Shown: piece by piece, positions 22,312-33,300 of the stretch
Numbering within the stretch: position 1 is the first letter of the stretch
Layout of the letters: each line of letters starts with the position of its first letter
Source of the DNA: Coptis chinensis
Taxonomy: Eukaryota; Streptophyta; Magnoliopsida; Ranunculales; Ranunculaceae
Reading direction: 5' to 3'
Length of the DNA stretch: 64,000 nt
Assembly (NCBI GenBank): GCA_015680905.1
Contig: CM027377.1
Location: 10,192,501 to 10,256,500 of the forward strand
The notes under the pieces: model-generated
Database searches by the model: none
What the model saw: only the letters and a program-made list of their open reading frames with translations
What the model was told of the DNA's origin: nothing
Position numbers and translations under genes: made by a program

Positions 22312-23375
22312 TGTGCACCTTATAACCCCGTTTTCGACATGAATTAAGGTTTTGTTTTTTTGTGGAGATCATAAAATTATAATATTTGGATAGGCCTAAC
22401 TGTGTAAAAATTAGTGTTTATTTTTTTATTTTTCATCTAACAGTCCAAAATTTTTATAAACATGTTCTAAGGTTAGATTTCTTTGAATGAGATGAATTTT
22501 TGTGAGATGAATTCAGTTTTTAATTCAACTTTTAAATCCACGATTTTGTTTGGATCCGTTTACAATGTGGCTAGAATATAGCTACATGGCTGTATCCCTC
22601 CCTATATTTATTACTAGATAAACAAATTGTTGGCACAAAAGAAAATAAATCTGAGTGAAAGTAAAACTTGGAAGAACCAGATGATTAGCGGCATATTTTT
22701 CGTAATTAGGTGAGACCAATAACACCAAATTTTAATGGTTGGATTAAACAAGGATTAAAATATCGAATTTGGTGAATATATCGGTGTATCTAAAAACTGA
22801 TATATATCATATATATCGAAAATATCGGATATATATAGTTTTTTGTGACTAGTCAAAATTTTGTTTTGTATATCGATATATCGAAAATATTGTCGATTAT
22901 ATTAGAAATATTGTATATTATATCGGAAATATCGATAATATATCGGTCAAAGTCAACAATATCGGTCAAAATCAACAATTTATATCGGATATATCATATA
23001 TATCGGTCGATATATATCATTATATAAAAAATCCCGATATATATCGAGAAAAAAAGAATTCAATATTCGGTGGATATATATCGGATATATCAATATCGGT
23101 ATACCAAAAAAATGATATATATCGGTGATATATCGGATATATCGGAGATATTTTGTTCATGGGGATTAAATACAAAGATTGGATATGTTTTTCTATGCAT
23201 CTTTCTGCTTCTGAGTTAATGTCTAATTTTAACGGAAAAAAAAAAACTACTGTGTACCACGGGCCTACGGCCCAAACTTTGGGTCCAGCAAGGAAAAAAG
23301 GACCGATGTAAAATAAACAGTAGTGAAGTGGAAGTGGTATGTGTAGCAAAATTAGGTCTGTTTGAACTTTGGGAA
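22312..23375. other. Intergenic with TATATCGG-type repeat array (about 22756-23160)
   Basis: The first 450 bp are plain AT-rich DNA. From about 22756 to 23160 the sequence is a dense, irregular array of ATATATCGGATATATCGA-like units on both strands, with no coding value. From about 23220 to 23375 lies the presumed leader of the microprotein gene. Confidence 0.6.
22756..23160. repeat. Low-complexity TATCGG/CCGATA array
   Basis: More than fifteen TATCG or CGATA cores separated by ATAT runs. The unit is largely self-complementary, so the region can fold extensively. No TIR or target duplication was settled. Confidence 0.65.
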
Positions 23376-23680
23376 ATGATGAGAGAAAAGAGTCCAGGTC
23401 TGAAAATTCTGTGGCTTTGGACTATTGGAACTGCTGGGGGTACGTAGTAGTAGTACATACTCTTTTTTATGTTTTTTATATTATATTATACTTAATTTTT
23501 GTTATTTCTGATATTATGTTTTTTGGTCATTGAATTGCAATTGCCCCAGTTTTAGTAGCTAGTGTTGTGACGACTAGAATGAGAGACATGGAAAAGTTGA
23601 TGAACTCTCAAGAACAACAGCAACAACCAACAACAACAAATGAATCAACTATTATCCGCGATGATACTGAGGAATCTTAG
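23376..23680 (+). CDS. Small single-pass membrane protein, 64 aa, unknown function
   Basis: Two exons, 23376-23439 and 23550-23680, join with a good donor (GGGG|GTACGT) and acceptor (TTGCCCCAG). The 64-residue product begins MMREKSPGLKILWLWTIGTA. A hydrophobic stretch at about residues 10-29 (LKILWLWTIGTAGVLVASVV) would cross a membrane once. A basic loop TTRMRDMEKLMNS and a polar Gln/Thr/Asp/Glu-rich tail follow. Each exon alone is too short to be noticed, but the frame crosses the intron exactly and turns two unremarkable pieces into one membrane-protein layout. Two adjacent ATGs (23376 and 23379) could both serve. Orthologues seem likely in other plants but I cannot name a family. Without transcript data the gene is a prediction. 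Confidence 0.6.
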
Positions 23681-23827
23681 GTACTGTTCCAATTTATAAA
23701 CCTTAGTTGCCTATTATTATTGCTACAAACATTTTGTATTGAGTTATTTGGGAAGCTTTAGTAATGCCTATGATACAAGCATTTTCTATTCCTTGAGTCA
23801 TGTGTGGGGAATCATGAGACCCAAATG

Positions 23828-24108
23828 CAGGGGCGGCATTGAGGTTGTGGGGGCCCAAGGTTATCAAAAAATTAATCAGTTGATTTTGCAAAATTTACAC
23901 GAAAAATGTGGTTTAGCTGAGTCGAACGTGGGACATTGTGTTTTATGACATTCAAGAAGCCAACTGGGCTAAGAGTACAACATGTTTGGCATGAGCTTGA
24001 ATAGTCATAGTATAGTTTTTTTTTTATTGTGGACGGGACCCTAATTTTGGGTCACATTTCGGGGGCCTAGACGGTCGTCTGTCTCGCCTGTACTCAGGGC
24101 CGCCCCTG
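23828..24108. mobile_element. Non-autonomous hAT element, 281 bp
   Basis: Ends CAGGGGCGGC...GCCGCCCCTG, the usual plant hAT termini, flanked by a perfect 8-bp target duplication CCCAAATG (23820-23827 and 24109-24116). No coding capacity. It sits about 150 bp past the microprotein stop codon, perhaps in its 3' UTR. Confidence 0.9.
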
Positions 24109-24116
24109 CCCAAATG

Positions 24117-26104
24117 TCACCCTAAATATGAACTTATATGGCTTCTAGCAAGCAATGTTGAATTGGGCATGCAATTCGTAAATATTCAGGGTTGAGGATG
24201 AAAAGCTTTTAGGTTTTTGGATCCTGTACTTGGTATAACATTCATATTATAATGGCTTAGGCAGTTAGTAGGTTCTTGTCTAATAAGGCCACTGTATAAC
24301 AGTTAGCCAGAAGCCCAAAACACTGTTGATGTTCATATCCAGACTCCTTTTAAATCTATATTGTAGCTTAGTAGCCTATGTGTGTTTTCAGTTTTTCATT
24401 TATTATATTTTCTTTGAAACTTGTTCGTGAAAACATCCTATCTATTAAATTCTTTGTAAAATAATAGTGTGTTAGAAAATAGATAGTAATTATTCTGTAG
24501 GATGGCATAATTGAGTACAGACTACTAGAACTTTCATAATAGGCAATGAAAAGAATTGTGACAACCCCCCAACCCTGGCGGATTCTCATTATTGATCATT
24601 TCTGCCATAGGTCCATGACTTTATGAAAATGACGCGAAGATACTTTTATGTCTAGGTGATGAACTGATGAAGAAGGCTTGAAAGTTCTTAAGACATATCA
24701 CTTCTTAAATTAGAGCGCGCACCTTGTATTTACTTGACCAAAATATTTTGCACAATCCCTTACTTGTAGAAAGCTTTCACGATCATAGCTTGTTGGTGCT
24801 TTCTAGTCATGGTAAAGTTTGGCTTTGGCTAGAGTTCTGCATGAGTAGTTAGTTGATGTACCACACCGTTAAAACTATGTGCTAAACCACTTTGAATCAT
24901 GTACCCTTTCCAGGGCATTTGTTCATGTTATTTATTGTATCATTTTATGGAAATACTCTTTGGAATAAATGATTTTCAATCTTGTATGGTGCAAAGGACT
25001 TCTCTATGTTCCATTAGTGGTGCTGTTTCTGATCAGTCAACTGCTTTAGGAGTTCGGAAAAACTCTTTGGCAAGAATGGAAGGAGAATGTGCTTTCTGGA
25101 TACAATTCTAATGGCATGTTTCTCTCTTTTTTTGCACCTTTGATGCCACTGCCACGGCTGGTAGATTGCTTAAAGATGTTGTGTTTCGGATGATATGCTA
25201 AAGATTATGTTCTGCTGTCTAAGTTTTTTTTTATTATTTATTTTCTTCACCAATGCATCCTAAATAACTTTATGACTAGTTTCCGAGTGTTAAACTTTTT
25301 TAGTTATCACCGCATTATACGGTATTCTTGAGATGCTGAAGGGGAACCTGTTTCCCCGTATTTCCAGTGATAGTAAAACATCTCCTCCAAAATATTACAA
25401 CTGTATACCTGTACTCATTGTACGCTCTTTTGGTGGCCGGTTGTCTGTTAAATTTCTATAATTATGCGCTGCCTTACATTTAACATATTTCATGCCCTTC
25501 TTCCGTTTGCTGGAAGCCTGTAATAGTATGCTTAGTGGGAAGCTCACATGAGTATGTTTACCGCAAGGCACTTCCCTGCAGTTAGAGTCTAGACCCGCAG
25601 TCGTGTGTTCCCCATTTGGAACGAAGACATGCGCTGGTTCTATAGCTATTCCAGTGGTATTGTTTACTGACACAGACATAGGATTTGCATCTTCACATTT
25701 GTGATTTAATCAATGGAAAACAATCTCATTTTTGTGTAGCTCGCAAACTTTTGTGCTGCTTTTATTTAGTTGAACTGGAAGGTGTCCTCAATCAAAATAT
25801 GTCGGACTTGTTATTTGATAATCGGTCGGTTTTTATGCATCAGCCTAGACTTTTATATTTTATTTTCAAAGTAAATGTTTTTTTGATATATTTACCAAAA
25901 AGCTGCACTGAGCTACTCTTTAATTATTGCATGGAGCCACCCTAAATAATCATGGTGCACAACATAATAAAAATGATAGAAAAACTTCTAGTTGCAAGTC
26001 TCAACCATGTGCTTATTGGGGAAAAAAAACATGTGCTTATGTAGTAATAGGGACAAAATAATGTCAATTGTGCGTCAGCATTGGGTCATATTGCGCAACA
26101 TTCG
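24117..26104. other. Intergenic, no supported gene
   Basis: AT-rich, with only short isolated open frames that lack domains or splice context. No structured repeat noticed. Confidence 0.5.
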
Positions 26105-26228
26105 CATGCACAAACATTCCACGGAGTGGTGATGACCATTTTCCATGAATACCACAATCAAAAGTCCATGCACAAACATTCCACGGAGTGGTGATGACCA
26201 TTTTCAATGAATACCACAATCAAAAGTT
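26105..26228 (+). repeat. 62-bp direct tandem duplication
   Basis: CATGCACAAACATTCCACGG begins both copies (26105 and 26167). The copies differ at very few positions, for example TTTTCCATG against TTTTCAATG, so the duplication is recent. Confidence 0.9.
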
Positions 26229-26246
26229 TGAAACGTAAACGCAACT

Positions 26247-26455
26247 CTTTGGTGCTCCTTGTGTCACATGAGTTTAGCAAAAATAAGTGCTTTGGTGCTC
26301 CTTGTGTCACATGAGTTTAGAGAAAAAAAAGTGGGGCTGTGGTGCTCCTTTTTATTCGATAATCTGGCTGTGGTGCTCCTTGCGTCACATGAGTTTAGCG
26401 AAAAAATAGTGGGGCTGTGGTGCTCCTTGCGTCACATGAGTTTAGTGAAAAAAAA
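26247..26455 (+). repeat. Tandem repeat of TTGGTGCTCCTTGTGTCACATGAGTTTAG-type units
   Basis: Four to five units of about 35-45 bp, each with TGGTGCTCCTTG.GTCACAT and GAGTTTAG, then a variable A-run and GTGGGGCTG. One further unit lies at about 26683-26735, beyond the foldback element inserted at 26456. Confidence 0.85.
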
Positions 26456-26670
26456 GGGTTAACCAATATTACCCCCACTAGATGAACCAATTAGGATTTT
26501 CCCCCACTGGAGAAATTAGAAATTAGGGTCTTTCTCCTAAATACACAAAAAAAAAGTTAAATTGGGTTGACCAATTTTTTTTTGTGTGTATTGGGAAAGA
26601 CTCTAATTTCTTATCTAGTGGAGGAAATCATAATTGACTCATCTAAGTAAGGGGTAACACTAGTTCACCC
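26456..26670. mobile_element. Foldback MITE, copy 1
   Basis: 215 bp with ends GGGTTAACCAATATTACCCC and, reverse-complemented from the right, GGGTGAACTAGTGTTACCCC. The two halves pair over nearly their whole length around an A-run/T-run centre. It splits the GTGCTCCTTG tandem array. Flanked on both sides by A-runs, so the target duplication cannot be defined. The same family recurs at 54584-54853 in the opposite orientation. Confidence 0.75.
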
Positions 26671-26735
26671 AAAAAAAATGGGGATGTGGTGTTCTTTGTG
26701 TCACATGAGTTTAGCGGAAAAAAAATGCTCCTTGT

Positions 26736-27505
26736 GTCACTGTAGTACCGTACAACAGGAATTCGGCATATGACATGAGTTTCTTCTTGAAGAATATAAA
26801 GAGATCATATCATGCTCCAAAGTCCAAGTAATGGTGACATGTTGCATTATGTTAATAAGGTAGGAAAGCTTAAGTTCGGAAAACAAATATGCTATCCAAG
26901 TCTGAAAAGCATAGACTTATGCGTATCTCTTCAAACAGCACGTAGGGATCTCATCAGTAGTATAGCCCTATAGCCATCAAATTTGAAAGCTTTTCTCGGA
27001 TCAATATATCCTTTTTCTTTGTACTGTTTTTGTTTCTCTTAGTAAGGTAGACTAAAACTATCATAAAAGATAAAAGAAAGGGTTAATTATACTAAACCCT
27101 CCGACGTATATACCAATTTAGATTAAAGTCGTTAAACCCTCTATTATTTAAATTATTATACTTAAATATTCATATTGGTTGATGTTTCACTTAATTCCAT
27201 AACTGTCGTCATTATTTTTTTTTCTCGATCGCTCTCCTACTCCATTTTGGCTACATTACCACCACCATATTTTTACAAAATTATAATCCAAATACCAAGA
27301 ATTTGAAACGATATCTACTGGTAAAATGTTGAAACTATATTGTGAGCTCTCTCAGAACAAAAGGTTTTAATTTTTAGTCAAGCCCACTCAATCCAATTCG
27401 TTTTGGATGGTTTGGAAGAATTGAATATTTAGAGGTTGAAATTGAGTATTCTTGGGTTTACCTAAGGTTTAGTATGTTATTGGTGTTGGGAGGTTTAGTA
27501 TGTTA
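26736..27505. other. Intergenic, no supported gene
   Basis: AT-rich sequence with no recognisable gene, ending at the host A (27505) next to the Helitron array. Confidence 0.45.
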
Positions 27506-28005
27506 CTAGCTTGTAGGCCCGTGCATACGCACCGGCTCTTTTGAAAATATTTAGATTTTTTTTAAAATTGGGACTACCGTTTTAGTCGCTAACTCGTTTT
27601 AATTTTCTAATAAATTATTTTAAATGAAGTTTTAACTAAATTTTAAAAACCCATTTTTTCAATTGGGAGAGAGATCCTATTTTAATAGGAGAATAATTCC
27701 CGTTTTAATTAGATATGCTATATTTTCTTTTTTCAATGGAGGAAGAATTCCCATTTTAATAGGAGAATGATTCCCACTTTAATTAGAAGTGTTAAAATTT
27801 GTTTTAATAGGAGAGAAATTCCCGTTTATAATAGGAGATGAATTCCTATTGTAAAAAAAATGATAAATATAAGGCGAGAAATAGGATAAAAAAAGGATGA
27901 ATTATTGTTTTTCAAATAGGATAGAAATTCCCGTTTTAATAGGAGATGACGTGGAATTTTAATATAGCTTGAAAAATACTCCTTGTGGGAGCTTTAATAT
28001 TAAGA
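27506..28005 (-). mobile_element. Helitron-like unit A (500 bp) of a tandem trimer
   Basis: On the minus strand the unit begins TCTTAATATTAAAGCTCCCA and ends CTAG, followed by host T. A hairpin-forming GGTGCGTATGCAC lies about 11 bases before CTAG. These are the marks of Helitron ends (5' TC, 3' hairpin and CTRR, insertion between A and T, no TIR or duplication). No Rep/helicase, so non-autonomous. Its 5' end abuts unit B with no spacer. Confidence 0.75.
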
Positions 28006-28403
28006 TTAGAAAGTAGATCGGTGCATACGCACCGGCTCTTTTAAAAATTTGCTCAACAATCATAACAAATCGTGATTCCTGTTTTCGTCGCTAATCTGTT
28101 TTAATTTCTTAACAAATTGTTTTAATTAAGTCTTAAAAACCCGTTTAATTTCTTAACAAATTGTTCTAATTAAGTTTTAAAAACTCGTGTTTTTTAATTG
28201 GGGGAGGAATCCCATTTTAATTTGGAAATAAAGAGTTTTTATGCTACTATTTGAATTTTGGTTTTCAAAGGAAATGAGATTCCTGTTTGAAGTTGGATTC
28301 TAAAAGAAAAAGAGTTTCCCGTTTTAAGTTAACTATTAAGTTGATAACGTGGAATTTTAATAGAGCTCGAAAAATATCCCTTGTGAGAGCTTTAATATTA
28401 AGA
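28006..28403 (-). mobile_element. Helitron-like unit B (398 bp) of a tandem trimer
   Basis: The same family as unit A. Its 3' end reads TTAG on the plus strand in place of CTAG and its hairpin CCGGTGCGTATGCACCGA is kept. Its 5' end (TTAATATTAAGA on plus) runs directly into the CTAG of unit C at 28404. It is shorter than A because of internal deletions. Confidence 0.72.
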
Positions 28404-28832
28404 CTAGCTTGTAGGCCTGTGCATACGCACCGGGCTCTTTTGAAAATATTTAGATTTTTTTTAGAAAATTAAGACTATCGTTTTAGTCGCTAATCTGTTT
28501 TAATTTTCTAACAAATTATTTTAATTAAGTTTTAAAAACCCGTTTTTTTTAATTGGGAGAGAGATCATGTTTTAATAGGAGAATAATTCTCGTTTTAATT
28601 AGATATGCTAGATTTTTCCTTTTCAATAGGGGAGGAATTTCCATTTTAATAGGAGAATGATTCCCGCTTTAATTAGAAGTGCTAGAATTTATTTTAATAG
28701 GAGAATAATTCCCGTTGTAAAAAAAGATTTCCGTTTTTTCAAATAGGAGAGAAATTCTCATTTTAATAGGAGATGACATGAAATTTTAATAGAGCTTAAA
28801 AAATACCCTTTATGGGAGCTTTAATATTAAGA
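28404..28832 (-). mobile_element. Helitron-like unit C (429 bp) of a tandem trimer
   Basis: Starts on plus with CTAGCTTGTAGGCCTGTGCA and ends TTTAATATTAAGA, followed by host T (28833). Closely related to unit A (AAATATTTAGATTTTTTTTA and the GGGAGAGAGATCATGTTTTA region). Confidence 0.75.
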
Positions 28833-30300
28833 TATAGATTGGTGTTAGGGTTATGGGATTTAGATTGTGATTGTATTGTGGAATCAAGTTAGAATTTGCG
28901 AGACAGAGTGATTAGTTTAAACAATATAGAGTTTAGTCTAAACCAGTATATAATTTTGGAGGTTATATCTAATTAACCCTAAAAAATAAAACATACTGAA
29001 TTTTGGACTTGTAAATAACATAGGGCAAAATGGCAACATGAATGGAAACCAAAGCTTGGTGGAGGTGAGCAAAGTTGGGATGGCGCCATGAACATTTTTG
29101 GCTAAATGGTTTTCTCTCTCCCTTGATTGTCATGTGCTTGTGTGTATATATTATTCATGAAAAATAAGTCTTGGGGACCAGAAGCTGATTTTCGATATGA
29201 AGGCCCATCCTTGTAATCGTTTTAAAAAATGTCACGTTTGCTTAAAGTCATAAAATGTAAAACTTCCACATTTGTTTTGTTGATTTTAGGGATACACAGT
29301 CAACAAAGTACGTTATATGTTTTTTTTTAGCATGTTTTAAATGAGATCAGTAACTCTTTGATATTGGTAGGTTTGAGCTCTAGACCTCTAGTATCATCAC
29401 CCAAAGGATTTACCGACTTTGTTAGTCGGCACCTGCAGTATGCTATATATTTGACCTGTTAATGATGATAAATGCAGTCGATCTCCGTAATTCGCATGTC
29501 ATAACATCTGGTCGACTTTCATACTACTGTTGGACTAAACAAAATGTGGTACTACAAATTCCTGACAACGTTAAATGTCTCCAACAATTTAAATCTTAGT
29601 GGTTCAGATTGCTTGAACAGATATAAAGTACTTTGGTTTAGGAAGGTAGAAAAGTTTACACCTCCACAATTTACATCCGTGGCCGAACAAACAATATACG
29701 AGCCACCACTTAATTTAGAAGTATTTTAATTTACTAGAAGGGTAAAAGGGAAAGAAAAGGACCATCCAAATATCCAACACTACCATGTAAATAGAACGTG
29801 TAATAAGGTAAGGTCGCACATCTGTTAGCGACCAGTGCTCATCATCTCAGAGACTTTTTTGGGAGATGAAAACACCCACATTTGGTCGACATTTGCAGGA
29901 AGATTATATGACATATTCGTCAGGTGCTCATCATCTCAGAGACTGTTTTTGGGAGATGGAAGCAGCTACTTGGTCGACATTTGCAGGAGGATCATATGAC
30001 ATGTAATATTCCGATACCTAACGCATTTTAGTATATATATATATATATACACAGTAGTTTTACCAAAAAAAAAATATATATATCCAACACTAAAAAAACA
30101 TCCTATGAATAAGCAGGGGTCAATTTTTGTGACGCATTGGGCGACTTGACTCAAAAAGCAATGAAAGTGACCAATAACATCGTATTTGGCTTCTCCTATG
30201 TACTCTCACGCCTGCTCTTCGTTATTCTCCACTCTCTCTACACATTCTTGCTCGTGCACGTACACATTTACACGTAACACACACCATTCTTTCTTTCTGC
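28833..30300. other. Intergenic and HAK promoter/leader, with an 89-bp tandem duplication
   Basis: AT-rich. Two copies of GTGCTCATCATCTCAGAGAC with following GGGAGATG...TTGGTCGACATTTGCAGGA begin at 29835 and 29924 (period 89, last copy to about 30012). A short (TA) run lies near 30033-30048. The last 120 bp before 30301 are C/T-rich, like a plant 5' leader. Confidence 0.55.
29835..30012 (+). repeat. 89-bp tandem duplication upstream of HAK
   Basis: Two units differing at several positions and by small indels, about 290-465 bp upstream of the transporter start codon. Confidence 0.75.
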
Positions 30301-33300
30301 ATGGATAATCAACTCACCACCACAACATCTAACTCACTCGTTCCCTTATCTGAAATCGTTGTTAATGACAACAACAACAACAATCACAGTCACACCACTT
30401 TCTCTTCTTCTACTGAAAAGACCACCAATGTAAGTTTTCTGTCTCTGGGAATTCTTGTTTTTTTTTTGTTGTTTAACTACTTTTCATTCAGTTTTGATTG
30501 GTTCACTTTGTGTTCTTTGATGGGTATGTTGGTTTTTGATTAATTTTCTTGTCAAGTTTTAATCTTTGTTTTGATTCTGGTGCATGTGTCTGTAATGGGC
30601 TAATGGTTACTGGGTTTTTTTTTTTTATATTATTGGTCTGTGGGGGTGGGTCACATCCTCTGTTGTTTATTTAATCATTAGTATTATTTTTTTATTCATT
30701 TTTATTTGTTGTTGTAGAGTTTTGTTGACTAAATTTCCCAAATTTGTAATATGGGTTTGACTGGGACATTTTCTTTTATTACTAATTGAAAACTGTACAG
30801 TGGATTATTCAATGTTATCTAGGTCTAGGCTTTAGGTTTCTGCTTTCTCCTTTGGTCCTTTTTTTTCTAATCAGAAATTATGTTATTATCGTTATTGTTA
30901 TTACTGGGGTTTTTTTTAACTTGTTCTTTTGTGTGTGTGTGTTCCGGGGGGTGGTCTACTGTTTGGTAATGATTTTGAGTTCAGGTATTGTTGTAGTCGA
31001 GGTTTTGTATAGATTGTGATCAATTGCAACTTTTGTTGTTGTTTGAGTAAGATTTTAATAAAATCTTTATTTTGTGACTCAAATACCTCTGATGCATGAC
31101 CTTTACAATGTGTTGTACATTTTTAGTTTTTTATGTTTTTTGTGAATTTAAAATTGGTTCCTGAACAACTGGATTGAAGTTCATGCAATTGATTTGGACT
31201 CAGGAGAGGGACAGTTATTGGACAACTCTGGTTCTCGCTTATAAAACACTAGGAGTTGTCTTCGGTGGACTTGTAACATCTCCTCTTTATGTTTACCCAG
31301 CGATTCACTTGAAATCACCCAATGAGGATGACTACTTGGGTATATACAGTATCATTTTCTGGACTCTTACTCTGATTGGTGTTGTAAAGTATTGCTTCAT
31401 TGCTCTTAAAGCTGACGATCAGGGTGAAGGTACGGCTTCATTACAACACTTGTCCATTTTTACTTGATTTACTTGATTTTTTTTCTGTGTGTACACTGTT
31501 TTTCTTGGATGCTTCATATCTCTTAAAATTGTCCATCACTGATCTTAACAATCCCTTACTATTTATACTGAGGTTGAATTTCAGAATTACATTGATTTCG
31601 ATAAAAATCTCTTCTGCGTCTACTGTTAATTTAATCTGCAGGTTGCTATTAGAGTTGATAGAATAATATTCAAAAGATAATAAATAAGCCAATTCAGCTG
31701 TTCCCTTTTGAGTTGCAACTTGTTTCTCTTTATGTTAGTTTTGTGGAACTTATCTATAGTATGACTTTATGAGGCACACAGAGTAATATTTTGATTAGTA
31801 CATCTGAGAAATCTTAATTGGCTAGTTGTAAATATAGCCCTGGGGCTATGGAACAAAGGAACATTTCGTTTCTGAGCAGAAGAGCTGTTTTCAAGTAGTG
31901 TTCGGTCGATTATGATGGTATGTTCATATGGTTTCATTCGCAAGCCATTTAGGGTGGTCAGTTGGATTTGGAGCAAGAATCTTGTTTACTCTCTTGCTAA
32001 TTAACCATCAATTAAAGCCAACTTTACAAAGTTGCTGCATTTTGTATTTAATGAACTAGTGTACTAGGAATTAAGTTTCCGAGTGCGCGAGTTTAAGCGA
32101 TGTCTAGTATTGGCCTATTGGGTTCTCAATATGCCATCGCAGGTCCACACAACATAGACATGCTCTGCTAAACATAATGGAAACGTCTAGTCTTGAATTT
32201 TTAGAGAGAGAAAGGAGTAGATGGAGGAATGTTTTGACATATAGATAGTTCATATTTCACAAGGCATATACTTACAGTAGCGTCAGGACTGTTTCTTGTA
32301 TACTCATTTTTATTCGTTTCTCTCTTTTTGTTTCCATAAATTTTGAAGATGCTGATGAAGGACTTGTTCTAATGTTCTTCATAGATGTACCAAAGTTTTT
32401 CCCCAAATTCGTTTCTCTCTCTTTAACATATTTAGTTAGGTTTGAGATCCAGGTTATGGTTAAATTATAGGAAAGATGTATCTTCTTTTCTCGAATTTGC
32501 AATCTATACTTTTCATTAGGAGTTTTATCTGCATGGTTGCTGAACAGTGCTCCAAATATACATTGCAGGCGGAACTTTTGCCTTGTATTCATTACTTTGT
32601 CGCCATGCAAACATCAGTATTCTTTCATCCAAGCGCATGGACTCAAACTCAGCCTTTGAAGATTCTAACCAGTATGGGACCACAAGAAAGAAAAGTAGGC
32701 TTGTAAGATTTTTTGAACAAAGCCTTGTTGCTAGAAGAGTATTGCTCTTCATTGCGATGCTAGGAATGTGCATGCTAATTGGTGACGGCATACTCACACC
32801 AGCAATTTCAGGTTTGATATCGAGAAGATGTTCTATGGTTTAAAGGTCGTTTGAGTATCTTACCTGTTGTAGGTAATTTTTCTTTTCTGACTTGGTTTTC
32901 TATTACAGTGTTATCTGCAATGGATGGAATAAGAGAACCATTTCGTTCAGTTAGTAAATGTAAGTACTTGATGCAAAAATACACTTGTTTCAAGTATTGT
33001 GTGATAAGATATATTGTGTGACAAGAAATATATGTCTCAAGTATGAGGGAATAGATTGAACTATCATGCAAAAATGAAAGTGAAGAGAATTGAACGGGGA
33101 AGTCTTATGAAACACAAGAAGACGAATAGACATACAAACATTGGGATTATGACATTGTCAAACAGCCTTTCTTTCCCAATACTGGGACCTCAAGATCTTC
33201 TTATTTTTCTTTTAATTTTCTCAACTAGATCTTATTCCTGCTATACTGGTTTATATTTCAGCTTTACAATTTGAGTTGCATACTTTTCAGATCTTGTGGA

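Noticed and set aside
24655-24675. C/D snoRNA (GTGATGA followed by CTGATG)
   Set aside because: The box C- and D-like strings are directly adjacent, with no guide region or terminal stem.
26247-28832. CRISPR-like or satellite array
   Set aside because: Repeat spacing and unit structure fit plant tandem repeats and Helitron units. A plant nuclear context makes CRISPR irrelevant.
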